This document shows, piece after piece, positions 17,213-25,620 of a stretch of 64,000 bases of DNA (position 1 is the stretch's first letter; each line of letters begins with the position of its first letter). The DNA lies in contig CABMPP010000005.1 of NCBI GenBank assembly GCA_902388495.1, forward strand, positions 62,001-126,000. The letters are read 5' to 3'. A program made the position numbers and the translations under genes. A model generated the notes under the pieces. That model had not been told where the DNA came from. It did no database searches and worked only from the letters and a program-made list of their open reading frames with translations. Source of the DNA: an uncultured Bacteroides sp. (lineage in GTDB: Bacteria; Bacteroidota; Bacteroidia; Bacteroidales; Bacteroidaceae).

Positions 17213-18427
17213 TTATTTCAGTCTGGCATAGAGTATGTAGTTATTATCATTCTCCTGAATACTGTCGGCCAACTTCTGCAAGCGTTCGCGTTCTTCGGAA
17301 GGAAGGTCTGTTTTAATCTTCAGATGCTTCTTCAAGGCTTCTTTCAGTTGGGCAGGTTCCATATTGAGAATATAGTAATCGTCGTTGCCGGAGAGATAAG
17401 CAGGCATATCACCCAGATAATCGTTTACAAACCGATAGTAAGCACCTTTCAATGTCTTTTTATCCATTATATAATAGGCAGGAACATCGGTGGTATAACT
17501 CCCCTCTCCTATCTGTTTCTGTGCAGCCACGTAACCAACAAAGTGATGGGGCATCTCCTGATAAAGGTGGATAGGAACATCCTTTGACCCGAAATCGACA
17601 GTGAAGCGCGGATTCAAACGCCCTCCTTCGTAATGGTATAGAGTGTCGGGACGAAGTTCGAAGAAAGTAAAAAGGAATACATCGAAGTTACCATTGATTT
17701 TATTACTGAGCACTTCATTGCTGAAGTCAGGATGTACAGACAGATGACCGCTGGGAATAGTGTCCAGCAAATTACCGTCAAGATCCTGGCGCCAAGCTGC
17801 ATAAGGCAGATCTTTGAAAGGAAGAATGAATACAGATAGAGTAGAATTGTGGCTGTCGACCTTGAACTTGCCTTTCGGTGCCATGGCAGGCAAAGGAATG
17901 CTTTGTACAAATTCTCCCTTTAAGTTATATGCAAGCAATGATTTCGCACTCCAGGGCAAAAGATAAATACGTCCTGCCGCTTCATCTATCTGCGCATCAT
18001 ATACCAGCTGGTATTCACCGGGACCCTGACCAAAGGAGCCTACATTTGCCAAAAACTTACCGGACTTGTCGAAGAGCTTGAAAGGTGTCTGTTGACGCCC
18101 ATAAACGAGAATATAGTTATCAGAAACAATCGTATTTCCTACCGGCACCAATGCTTCATCGTTGCCATCCAGCTTCACAACCTGAAACTCCTCTGCCAAA
18201 GCGCTCAGAGGCAGGATTACCGTATCTTTCAACGCAGCGAAGTCGCAAACCCATATAGAGTCGCCATTCACCACCTTCACCGAGCCCACTACCGGCTGTT
18301 CTGCCAGCCCACCATTTGACAGTTCTACCAGTCCGTCATTTGTTTGTTTGCCCATGCTACTGCAACCGGCTAATAAAATTGTTCCAAGTAACAAAGCAGA
18401 TGCTTTCATCCATTTCCTGTTTTTCAT
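17213..18427 (-). CDS. 6-bladed beta-propeller lipoprotein
   Basis: The protein has 404 aa. The lipobox is TILLAGCSS. Blade-like repeats include NYILVYGRQQTPFKLFDKSGKF, NVGSFGQGPGEYQ and RIYLLPWSAKSLLAYNLKG, typical of the Bacteroides 6-bladed propeller lipoproteins. Function is unknown; surface or periplasmic binding is likely. A well-formed promoter (18501-18532) lies upstream. The gene is alone, following the TPR-HTH regulator on the same strand but about 210 bases away. Confidence 0.75.
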   Translation of the reverse strand: MKNRKWMKASALLLGTILLAGCSSMGKQTNDGLVELSNGGLAEQPVVGSVKVVNGDSIWVCDFAALKDTVILPLSALAEEFQVVKLDGNDEALVPVGNTIVSDNYILVYGRQQTPFKLFDKSGKFLANVGSFGQGPGEYQLVYDAQIDEAAGRIYLLPWSAKSLLAYNLKGEFVQSIPLPAMAPKGKFKVDSHNSTLSVFILPFKDLPYAAWRQDLDGNLLDTIPSGHLSVHPDFSNEVLSNKINGNFDVFLFTFFELRPDTLYHYEGGRLNPRFTVDFGSKDVPIHLYQEMPHHFVGYVAAQKQIGEGSYTTDVPAYYIMDKKTLKGAYYRFVNDYLGDMPAYLSGNDDYYILNMEPAQLKEALKKHLKIKTDLPSEERERLQKLADSIQENDNNYILYARLK

Positions 18428-18500
18428 GTCCTTATTCTTTAAATAAATATTTGATGTTCATTATCCCCTTCGTAGATTTTATTTCCTTTGGGAATGAGGG

Positions 18501-18532
18501 CAAAATTAGTGGAGAACAGTTAAAAGAACAAA
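18501..18532 (-). promoter_or_regulatory. Promoter of the beta-propeller lipoprotein gene
   Basis: On the minus strand TTTG (18532-18529), 20-base spacer, TAATTTTG (18508-18501). It matches the Bacteroides consensus and predicts a leader of about 65 nt before the ATG at 18427. Confidence 0.65.
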
Positions 18533-18641
18533 TTTACAGATAGACAAGACGAAGATTTCGTAGAACATATACATACCTAACAATCAACACAATAAATACA
18601 ACAGCAGTAGGTATCCATATAGACAAAAACAAATAATCAGC

Positions 18642-19946
18642 CTAAAAGCGACGTAAAAAAGCATCCAGTGTCTCATCTTCGGCAGTGAGTCCAAGTTTAT
18701 CCCGTTTCACCCGCTGCTTTTTACGGCTGATGGAAGTACGGCTGATGCAATAAATATCGGAAAGGTCTTTGATGCTAACGCCAATCTTCACCAGGCAGCA
18801 GAAGTTGATATCTTTTTCCGAAAGAGAAGGGAAACTTTGCTGCAACCGCTGGGTGAAGTTGTCATAGCTCTTGTCTACCGTTTGCCGGATATCCTCCCAT
18901 TCTTCTTGCGACAAAGCAATGCGCTGACCGCTGTTCTCGGGTTCTTCTTCTTTGCTCTCTTCCAAAGAAGGGATTTTATGGAACGACTTCATACGGCGGA
19001 ACAGCGATTCGCGTAACTGAGACTCTTTCTCGCGCAGAAGTGTCAGTTCCTCGGCTTGTTCCAGAAGCTGCTGCGCCTGCTCCAAGTGGATTGTTTTTTC
19101 TTGCAGCAGCAACTTGTTGGCTTGGCGCTTGCGTCGTTGCAACAAGAAATAAGAAAGGAAAACAATCAGAATGAAGCCTAACCCTAAAGACAGCAGCATG
19201 ATTTCGCGCCGCTGCTTGTCTATCTTCAGGCGGTTCAGTTCGTTCTGCATCTTCTCTCTTTCATAATTGGCACGGTTTTCGGCAAATTCTGCGTTCGTGA
19301 TTTCCTCTTTCAACATCTTGTCTGCATTCAGTGCCATAGTGCAAGCCAGACTATCCTTGCCTTTCGAAGCATAAAGAAGCTTCAAACGACGGAAAGCAGT
19401 TTCTGCTACCCAGCGATTCAGTGAATGGGCAGCAATTTCATAATAATGGCGGGCGGAGTCGGGTTGCCCTATCATAGTAAACAGATTCCCTTTTGCCAGA
19501 CTATAATAAGGAATAACCGAACGGGATGTCCTGCCACTGCGGGCAGAGTCCAACCAATGGATAGCATCGGCATAGCGCCCCATACCGGCATAAAGTTCCG
19601 GTACAATCTCACACAAGCGCCCTTGTGTCCAGGCATCCGGATGCTCACCGGCCTTTTCATAATAAATCAAAGCTTGTTCCGGTTTACCGGCATCCATATA
19701 GCGGGAGGCCACGGCAAAATACACTTGTGACTTTCTTTCTTCCTTCGAAAGATAGCGGCATGCTAACCCGGCATACCACTTCGCACTATCCAAATCTTGT
19801 GTTGTCCAGAGTTTCTTGTAGAAAATAATGGCTACTCTGAGCGAATCCGGTTGCAAAGATCCGGATGAAGTATACCGTCCGCTACACGATGTCAGCAGGG
19901 AAAGCAGGAGTAATATGTAAGAGGCGGCGGACTTCATTATGGGCAA
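18642..19946 (-). CDS. Membrane TPR protein with C-terminal HTH (transcription regulator)
   Basis: The protein has 434 aa. A lipoprotein-like signal (LLLLSLLTSC) is followed by TPR repeats over about 25-220 (QALIYYEKAGEHPDAW; SARHYYEIAAHSLNRW). A membrane helix (about 248-268, MLLSLGLGFILIVFLSYFLL) is followed by a coiled coil (KTIHLEQAQQLLEQAEEL) and a C-terminal LuxR-like HTH (LSEKDINFCCLVKIG, then SDIYCISRTSISRKKQ). It is a one-component sensor layout seen in Bacteroidetes: periplasmic TPRs and cytoplasmic DNA binding. It starts 4 bases after the ModF-like gene and is probably co-transcribed with it. The target genes are unknown; the downstream propeller gene is one candidate. Confidence 0.78.
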   Translation of the reverse strand: MPIMKSAASYILLLLSLLTSCSGRYTSSGSLQPDSLRVAIIFYKKLWTTQDLDSAKWYAGLACRYLSKEERKSQVYFAVASRYMDAGKPEQALIYYEKAGEHPDAWTQGRLCEIVPELYAGMGRYADAIHWLDSARSGRTSRSVIPYYSLAKGNLFTMIGQPDSARHYYEIAAHSLNRWVAETAFRRLKLLYASKGKDSLACTMALNADKMLKEEITNAEFAENRANYEREKMQNELNRLKIDKQRREIMLLSLGLGFILIVFLSYFLLQRRKRQANKLLLQEKTIHLEQAQQLLEQAEELTLLREKESQLRESLFRRMKSFHKIPSLEESKEEEPENSGQRIALSQEEWEDIRQTVDKSYDNFTQRLQQSFPSLSEKDINFCCLVKIGVSIKDLSDIYCISRTSISRKKQRVKRDKLGLTAEDETLDAFLRRF

Positions 19947-19950
19947 AGTA

Positions 19951-21423
19951 TCAGTTACGTTTCAAGAACAACCTATGTGTAATGGTGCCGGGCAATTCAT
20001 GTTCATAATGAGTGACCATAATCATCGTCTTATCCTGCCGGCGGCAGAAAGCCTCGATAATCTTCTTCACCCGGCGACGGTTGTAGGTATCCAGACCATG
20101 CAGCGGTTCATCTAATATCAGCAGTTCCGGATCCTTGACAAAAGCACGTGCCAGCAAAGCCAGACGCTGTTCACCGCTGGAAAGTTGCAGGAAGGGCTTA
20201 TCCTTCAAGGCAGCAATACCGAAAACATCCATCCACCACTCGCATACAGACATTTGTTCGGCATGGGGGCGCTTATACAACCCGATGCTGTCATGCAGTC
20301 CGGATGCAACAATTTCGATGGCAGGCAGGTTTTTCAAATAAGCACGGTGCATCTCCGGGCTGACGTAACCAATGTGTTTCTTGATTTCCCAAATGCTTTC
20401 CCCCGTTCCACGTTTACGGCCGAAGAGACTGATGTCACAGGCGTAGGACTGAGGATTATCTGCACAGACCAGACTGAGCAAGGTAGATTTTCCGGCACCG
20501 TTTTCTCCGCTTAATGCCCATTTCTCTCCACGCATCACGGTCCAGTCGAGCTCTTTCAATATAGTACGATCACCATAGCGGATGCTTACCTTATTTAATT
20601 TCACCACTTCGTCCGAGGTGAAGTTAACGTTGTCGTAAGGTAAGTTGAGAATGCGTTGCTGCAATTCGTCCAAGAAACCGGCTTCTTTCTGAACACGTAC
20701 GGAATCATTGGTGCGGAATGCATGCAGGTATGCCTCACGCTCCATCTTCTCCCCCACCTCCATGCCGTCTACCGGCACTACATGGGTAATGAACGAAGGT
20801 ATATCGTCCAGCATGGAGAGTACAAGGACTATTTGCAAGGAACCCATCCGGGTAAGTTGCTCCAATAGATTGAAAAGCAATTCACGCGTGGGGGCATCGA
20901 GGCCGATAAAAGGATTATCCATTACAAGGATGCGGGGAGCGGTTAACAGCGTCTTCGTCAACTGGAACTTACGTAACTCACCACTGGAAAGAAGAATGAT
21001 TTTCTTGTCGAGCAACGGTTCGATACGAAAAAGTTCGAAAAGCTGCCGCCGTAAAGCATCATCCTTCACCTCTCCCAGCATATCGCGCACTTCGGGAGCA
21101 TCTTCCTGGTCGTGGGCATTCCAGCGCTGCTGATAGTAGTAGTTGGCATCGGCTGCACCGTAAGTATCACGAAAGGCAATGTACTTGATATTGTCGTAAA
21201 CGGTCTTTGTTGGCGACGGAGAGAAGTCGTAGGCAAGCTCGCCTTCGCGCAAAGGGTACTTACCGATAAGCATATCTACCAAAAGGCTTTTTCCGGCTCC
21301 ATTCGGTCCTACTATTGCAAGATGCTCGCCTGCCAGGAAATCAAGGGTTACAGGTTTCGATAAACGAACAAGCGGGTTGCGTACTACGCCCCCCGCTATA
21401 TTTATAGTATGTTGTTGCACCAT
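19951..21423 (-). CDS. Double ABC ATPase, ModF/PhrA-like
   Basis: The protein has 490 aa and two ABC nucleotide-binding domains with no membrane segment. Domain 1 has Walker A GPNGAGKS, signature LSSGELRK and Walker B ILVMDNP. Domain 2 has GENGAGKS, LSSGEQRL and LLILDEPLHGLD. This is the ModF (PhrA) arrangement. In proteobacteria modF lies with molybdate transport genes, but no such genes are here, so the substrate or process is open. A TATCTTTG -7 box lies at 21453-21460 on this strand. Confidence 0.82.
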   Translation of the reverse strand: MVQQHTINIAGGVVRNPLVRLSKPVTLDFLAGEHLAIVGPNGAGKSLLVDMLIGKYPLREGELAYDFSPSPTKTVYDNIKYIAFRDTYGAADANYYYQQRWNAHDQEDAPEVRDMLGEVKDDALRRQLFELFRIEPLLDKKIILLSSGELRKFQLTKTLLTAPRILVMDNPFIGLDAPTRELLFNLLEQLTRMGSLQIVLVLSMLDDIPSFITHVVPVDGMEVGEKMEREAYLHAFRTNDSVRVQKEAGFLDELQQRILNLPYDNVNFTSDEVVKLNKVSIRYGDRTILKELDWTVMRGEKWALSGENGAGKSTLLSLVCADNPQSYACDISLFGRKRGTGESIWEIKKHIGYVSPEMHRAYLKNLPAIEIVASGLHDSIGLYKRPHAEQMSVCEWWMDVFGIAALKDKPFLQLSSGEQRLALLARAFVKDPELLILDEPLHGLDTYNRRRVKKIIEAFCRRQDKTMIMVTHYEHELPGTITHRLFLKRN

Positions 21424-21488
21424 TTTTTAAGAACTTTGTTTAATAAACGGCGCAAAGATACAACAATTTGCTAATCGTTAATCATTAA

Positions 21489-23486
21489 TCACTGATATAT
21501 TATCATTGCCGATTGAGCCGGAATTATGATTTCGGGACCATAAAGCGTGCCCAAACCTTGTTCATTAATGAAGCCGTCTTTGCAAACTACAGTATATTTG
21601 CCTTCAGGTACCGACAGTTTGGCAGGTTCCTTGCGGGCATTCAAAGCTACGATGATATTGCTCCATGCATCTCCGTTAGCATTGTCTTTCAAACGATAGG
21701 CCACAACATTGCTGCCATCCACCGGAAGGAATTCCAGGTGTTTGCGCACCAGCTCGGCATCGCCCATACGGAAAGCCGGATGTTTCTTACGAAGTTGTAT
21801 CAAACCTTTATAATAGGCAAAGACATCAGCATGCTCCGTCTTACGTTTCCAGTCGATCGCATTTATCGAATCAGGACTTTCGAAACTGTTGTGCACGCCT
21901 TTCTTATCGCGCATCACCTCTTCACCGGCATAGATAAACGGTACACCTTGTGAAGTAAATACAGCCGTCTGTGCCAATTTATCAAGTTTGGCCAGTTCTA
22001 CAGGAGTGATGCCGGGAATACTGGACTTCAACCTGTCCACCAGGCACATATCATCGTGACAGGAAACGTAGCTGATCATTTGTGTAGGTTGCTCGGCCCA
22101 CGGAGCTTTACTATAATTCACAGAGTCATTGTTGACTTGCGGATGCTTGATAGCGCCGACAATACCAAACTTGATGCTCTCTTCCCCACCGGGAAGTCCG
22201 GCAAGGAAAGCTCCCTGATGATTGTCACTGAACGGGCCGCGCAACGCATCACGCATTTCATCGGAGAAAGCGGCAATGCCCGGCATCTTATAAGTATTTG
22301 CCTTCATCGCCAAAGAATCTTCCGACATCTGCGGAGCCGATGCAGCCCAACCTTCACCATATATAAATATAGTAGGATCTACTGCCGTTGCCGCTTTACG
22401 GATTTCGTTCATCGTCTCTATATCATGAATTCCCATCAAGTCGAAACGGAAGCCGTCGATGTGGTATTCGTTTATCCAATGCAACACAGATTCTACCATA
22501 TATTTACGCATCATCGGACGATTGCTGGCCGTCTCGTTACCGCAAGCAGAGCCATCAGCATAAGTGCCGTCCGGACGTTGACGATAGAAATAACCCGGAG
22601 CAGTACGTTCAAAGTTACTGTCGGAAGTATTGAAAGTGTGGTTGTACACTACATCCAATACAACGCGGATACCTGCCTTGTGCAAAGCCTGCACCATCTG
22701 CTTGAACTCGCGGATGCGGACTTCCGGCGTATAAGGGTCGGTAGAATAAGAGCCGTCCGGCACATTGTAGTTCTGCGGGTCATAACCCCAGTTATATTTA
22801 TTTTCGTCCAGGCGGGTTTCGTCCACGGAAGCATAGTCGTAAGAAGGAAGAATGTGCACATGCGTAACGCCCAATTCTTTCAGATGATCGATGCCTGTAG
22901 CCAAATTATCCGGGTTCACGGTACCTTCTTCCGTAAGTGCCAGGAACTTGCCTTTATGCTCAATGCCGGAAGACGGATCGACAGAGAAGTCACGATGGTG
23001 CATCTCGTAGATTATGACATCTGCCGGTGAAGCCAATGCAGGGCGTTGGTCTGCTGCCCAACCTTCAGGGTCGGTCGATGCCATATCGATAATCGCTGCG
23101 CGCTTGCCGTTCACACCCACTGCTTTGGCATTAATGCCCGGAGTATCTCCCAACCATTTATCTTTGATTTTCACATTGAACGTATAGAATTTGCCTTTCA
23201 AGTCCTTTTCAACCTTGGTCTTCCAAGTACCTTCCTCGGATGGTTCCATCGAAATGGTTTCGTAAGCATGTCCACCATCTCCCGCTTCGAATAACATCAG
23301 ACGGACTTCATCTGCCGTAGGCGCCCATAATGTAAATTGTGTGGCAACAGGCGTATATTCCATTTCCGTCAGACTGCCTGAACGGACGGGGTAAAGTTCG
23401 TACGAAGAATATTCATTCTTCGCGGGAGTACAACTGATAACCGTTGTGGCGGCTACTCCAATAATGGCAAGTTCATTCAGTTTCAT
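21489..23486 (-). CDS. pulA: Type I pullulanase, lipoprotein (GH13)
   Basis: The protein has 665 aa. A lipoprotein signal ends at TTVISC. An N-terminal CBM48-like domain (about 45-140) precedes the GH13 barrel. The pullulanase motif YNWGYDP is at about 231-237; VVYNH at about 280; nucleophile D349 in GFRFDLMG; acid E378 in YGEGW; SCHDD at about 475-479. It cleaves alpha-1,6 links in pullulan or branched starch and probably works in the periplasm or at the outer membrane. It is 31 kb from the susG-like cluster and is followed on the opposite side by ruvC, so it is not part of that PUL. Confidence 0.93.
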   Translation of the reverse strand: MKLNELAIIGVAATTVISCTPAKNEYSSYELYPVRSGSLTEMEYTPVATQFTLWAPTADEVRLMLFEAGDGGHAYETISMEPSEEGTWKTKVEKDLKGKFYTFNVKIKDKWLGDTPGINAKAVGVNGKRAAIIDMASTDPEGWAADQRPALASPADVIIYEMHHRDFSVDPSSGIEHKGKFLALTEEGTVNPDNLATGIDHLKELGVTHVHILPSYDYASVDETRLDENKYNWGYDPQNYNVPDGSYSTDPYTPEVRIREFKQMVQALHKAGIRVVLDVVYNHTFNTSDSNFERTAPGYFYRQRPDGTYADGSACGNETASNRPMMRKYMVESVLHWINEYHIDGFRFDLMGIHDIETMNEIRKAATAVDPTIFIYGEGWAASAPQMSEDSLAMKANTYKMPGIAAFSDEMRDALRGPFSDNHQGAFLAGLPGGEESIKFGIVGAIKHPQVNNDSVNYSKAPWAEQPTQMISYVSCHDDMCLVDRLKSSIPGITPVELAKLDKLAQTAVFTSQGVPFIYAGEEVMRDKKGVHNSFESPDSINAIDWKRKTEHADVFAYYKGLIQLRKKHPAFRMGDAELVRKHLEFLPVDGSNVVAYRLKDNANGDAWSNIIVALNARKEPAKLSVPEGKYTVVCKDGFINEQGLGTLYGPEIIIPAQSAMIIYQ

Positions 23487-23533
23487 AAGATTTCAGATAT
23501 TAAATTTCAGGATTAAATGACTAAAGGATTCTA

Positions 23534-24103
23534 TTATTTCTTCACTTTATCGGGATTTTTGGCAATAAAGTCTTTCCAGCCGTGATAACCTTTCTCTACT
23601 GCAGGGCGTCCCATCTGCAGAAAGTGGCAGTAGGCCGCGGCAAGCCCGTCCGTAGCATCCATAAAAGTGGGCATATCTTCTTTAGGGAAGTGCAGCATAC
23701 GTTGCAGCATATCGGCCACTTGCTCCTTGGATGCCTGCCCGTTTCCGGTAATTGCCATCTTTATCTTCAGAGGGGCATATTCCGTGATAGGGATGTCGCG
23801 GCTCAGGGCAACAGCCATTGCCACACCTTGTGCGCGTCCCAGCTTCAGCATGGACTGCACATTCTTTCCGAAGAAAGGTGCTTCGATGGCAAGTTCATCG
23901 GGCAGATAACTTTCAATGATGCTCAGTACCCGCTCGTGGATATGGCGCAGCTTCAGGTAATGATTGCCGAATTTACGCAGGTCGATAATGCCCATAGCTA
24001 TCATTTCGGGCTTTACGCCCGTCACGCGCAGCACTCCGTAACCCATAATGGTAGTACCGGGGTCGATGCCTAAGATAATTTTTTCTTTGACAGACTGTAT
24101 CAC
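23534..24103 (-). CDS. ruvC: Holliday junction resolvase RuvC
   Basis: The protein has 189 aa. Catalytic acidic residues are visible in [20 protein letters not shown] and [14 protein letters not shown]. RuvC cuts Holliday junctions together with RuvAB during recombination and repair. The gene start overlaps the stop of the DUF4286 gene by four bases (24100-24103), indicating translational coupling. It is 47 bases upstream of pulA on the same strand. Confidence 0.95.
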   Translation of the reverse strand: MIQSVKEKIILGIDPGTTIMGYGVLRVTGVKPEMIAMGIIDLRKFGNHYLKLRHIHERVLSIIESYLPDELAIEAPFFGKNVQSMLKLGRAQGVAMAVALSRDIPITEYAPLKIKMAITGNGQASKEQVADMLQRMLHFPKEDMPTFMDATDGLAAAYCHFLQMGRPAVEKGYHGWKDFIAKNPDKVKK

Positions 24104-24405
24104 ACTATTACCTCCATCAATGTGGGAAAGCCGATTACTTTGTTGGCAAATATTTTCAACAATTCCCCATTCAGCTCCAGTCCCTGCTCTTGATGCCAGC
24201 GATGCAGTTTAGCAGAGTCTTCTACCTCAAACTGAACGGAATAGCAGATGCTTCCTTCTTCAATATGGCTTAGGATACGGGAGATGCGCGGAGCATGAAG
24301 TGTTCCATACTTTTCTACTTCGGGAAGGTAGTATTCCTGCATCCAGATCAGGAAGTTTTTCTCTTGTCCTTCCTCTACATGATAAGTGGTATTATATATC
24401 AGCAT
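24100..24405 (-). CDS. DUF4286-family protein
   Basis: The protein has 101 aa, taken from ATG 24405 ([13 protein letters not shown]). A longer frame starts at 24459 but would run through the likely promoter. The sequence is soluble, with [17 protein letters not shown] and [17 protein letters not shown], fitting the small ferredoxin-like DUF4286 family found before ruvC in Bacteroidetes. Function unknown. TATGTTTG at 24436-24429 on this strand serves as the likely -7 box. Confidence 0.8.
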   Translation of the reverse strand: MLIYNTTYHVEEGQEKNFLIWMQEYYLPEVEKYGTLHAPRISRILSHIEEGSICYSVQFEVEDSAKLHRWHQEQGLELNGELLKIFANKVIGFPTLMEVIV

Positions 24406-24459
24406 AATCAAATTTTCAAATTGTTTCGCAAACATAGCAATTATTTCAGAATAATGCAT

Positions 24460-24467
24460 TATATTTG
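24460..24467 (+). promoter_or_regulatory. Likely -7 box of tRNA-Ala
   Basis: TATATTTG matches the TAnnTTTG consensus about 40 bases before the tRNA. I see no good -33 TTTG at the usual distance. Confidence 0.45.
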
Positions 24468-24507
24468 CACCATCAAAAATGCGGGTAGCTCCGCAAACGT
24501 TGGCAAC

Positions 24508-24581
24508 GGGGCGTTAGCTCATCTGGCTAGAGCGCGACACTGGCAGTGTCGAGGTGATGAGTTCGAGTCTCATACGCTCCA
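24508..24581 (+). tRNA. tRNA-Ala(GGC)
   Basis: All four stems fold: acceptor GGGGCGT/ACGCTCC (one G-T pair), D stem GCTC/GAGC, anticodon stem CGACA/TGTCG with loop CTGGCAG, and T stem ATGAG/CTCAT with loop TTCGAGT. The anticodon GGC reads GCC/GCU alanine codons. CCA is not encoded. A strong intrinsic terminator follows 27 bases later. Confidence 0.95.
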
Positions 24582-24607
24582 CATGCATAACTGATTATTT
24601 AGAATTT

Positions 24608-24654
24608 ATCCCCTAAATAGCACCATGAGGTACTACTTAGGGGATATTTTTTTT
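24608..24654 (+). terminator. Intrinsic terminator after tRNA-Ala
   Basis: ATCCCCTAA (24608-24616) pairs with TTAGGGGAT (24637-24645), followed by a run of eight T. The stem and T tract are of high quality. Confidence 0.85.
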
Positions 24655-24656
24655 AT

Positions 24657-24692
24657 TAATGCTATCTTCCTGCACGAAGCGCTATAGAGTAT
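24657..24692. repeat. trmH-end repeat copy R1
   Basis: Copy R1 differs at one base (T for C) from copy R2 at 25481-25516 over 36 bases. It lies just past the tRNA terminator and 38 bases downstream of higA. Its first 22 bases correspond to the 3' end of the methyltransferase gene (28300-28321), again with that one difference. See copies R2 and R3. Confidence 0.85.
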
Positions 24693-24729
24693 ATTTGCTG
24701 TTGTGTATCAAATAGCCTTAAATATGTAC

Positions 24730-25095
24730 TCATACTCCCAGCACTATATTAGCATCAATATTCAGTTTCCGGCTCATTTCACGAGCAACCTTCAAAGTCG
24801 GCTCACTCCTTCCGGTAAGATAGTCACTAATACGTGAAGTGCTCACTCCAAGTAATTCAGATAACTTTGCCTGATTTATTCCCATCTCATACATGCGCAA
24901 CTTTATCACATCAACCAAAGAGGGGACTTTAATTGGATAGTGCTCATCTTCATACTCCTCCACAAGCCCAGACAGCAAATCCAATTCAATGAGATTCTTG
25001 TCTGTCAAAGGAGTGTCATCATCAACCAATGGAAGAAGTTCTTCTATCCTCTCCATTGCAGCCTTATAAGCTGTTTCATTCTGAATCTTTGCCAT
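24730..25095 (-). CDS. higA: HigA-type antitoxin (XRE HTH)
   Basis: The protein has 121 aa. An N-terminal toxin-binding region (RIEELLPLVDDDTPL) precedes an HTH (GINQAKLSELLGVSTSRISDY; LTGRSEPTLKVAREMSRKL). This is the HigA/XRE antitoxin layout. It neutralises the adjacent HigB and should repress their shared promoter. The gene begins 2 bases after higB, in the toxin-first order typical of higBA. Confidence 0.9.
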   Translation of the reverse strand: MAKIQNETAYKAAMERIEELLPLVDDDTPLTDKNLIELDLLSGLVEEYEDEHYPIKVPSLVDVIKLRMYEMGINQAKLSELLGVSTSRISDYLTGRSEPTLKVAREMSRKLNIDANIVLGV

Positions 25096-25097
25096 AT

Positions 25098-25403
25098 CTA
25101 AACATTTTTAGCCTTTACGGTATTATTTATATTATCATAGTCTGCATGAGTACCAATAAAGCGGATAAGCACAGTTTTTATAGTAAACTTAATCACAACA
25201 ACCAACCGATAATTATTACCCTTAATGTTGAATACATAGTGCTGATTTCCTACACTATCGACACTATTAAATGTCTTCTTCATATCAGAAAAACAAGTCC
25301 ATTCTGCTTTCTTTGTTTTTTGATACCAGTCCTCTAATGCTATTTCGGCATCTGGATTATCAGTGTAGTATTCAACTATCTTGCTTTTGGCTATTATTCT
25401 CAT
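25098..25403 (-). CDS. higB: HigB-type toxin (mRNA interferase)
   Basis: The protein has 101 aa, of the HigB_toxin family: RIIAKSKIVEYY, then EDWYQKTKKAEW, HYVFNIKGNNYRLVVVI and the terminal IRFIGTHADYD. HigB toxins are RelE-like ribosome-dependent mRNA endonucleases. A consensus promoter lies just upstream (25420-25450). The operon is bracketed by direct repeats R1 and R2, suggesting recent acquisition as a module. Confidence 0.92.
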   Translation of the reverse strand: MRIIAKSKIVEYYTDNPDAEIALEDWYQKTKKAEWTCFSDMKKTFNSVDSVGNQHYVFNIKGNNYRLVVVIKFTIKTVLIRFIGTHADYDNINNTVKAKNV

Positions 25404-25419
25404 ATCATTCTCTTTTATG

Positions 25420-25450
25420 CAAAGATATTAGTTTCGTTTTGAAAAACAAA
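25420..25450 (-). promoter_or_regulatory. Promoter of higBA
   Basis: On the minus strand TTTG (25450-25447), 19-base spacer, TATCTTTG (25427-25420). The start point would be about 10 bases before the higB ATG, a very short leader. Confidence 0.72.
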
Positions 25451-25480
25451 ATATTCTATTAAAATTCAATATGACAAAAA

Positions 25481-25516
25481 TAATGCTATCTTCCCGCACG
25501 AAGCGCTATAGAGTAT
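25481..25516. repeat. trmH-end repeat copy R2
   Basis: Copy R2 matches R1 (24657-24692) over 36 bases with one C/T difference. The first 22 bases are identical to 28300-28321, the 3' end of the methyltransferase gene including its stop codon. R1 and R2 are direct repeats about 824 bases apart and frame the higBA operon. Confidence 0.88.
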
Positions 25517-25520
25517 TTTG

Positions 25521-25595
25521 AATGATTTCAGAAATCATTGCTACAATGATCTCTGAAATTATTACTGCAATGATTTCTGAAATCATTGCAGTAAT
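25521..25595. repeat. Three tandem palindromes between higB and the rhamnosidase
   Basis: The core AATGATTTC-A/T-GAAATCATT occurs at 25521-25539 (perfect), 25546-25564 (two changes) and 25569-25587 (perfect). The third is extended to 17-base perfect arms (25561-25595). Spacing is 25 then 23 bases. They lie 120-190 bases upstream of higB and just past the rhamnosidase stop. They may be operator sites or a transcription end; no T-tract follows on either strand. Confidence 0.85.
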
Positions 25596-25620
25596 AAGAT
25601 GAAGGGAAATTTCTCGGCTT

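Noticed and set aside
24657..25516. HigBA carried by an IS or composite transposon
   Set aside because: The flanking repeats are direct, 36 bp, derived from a gene end, and there is no transposase or terminal inverted repeat.
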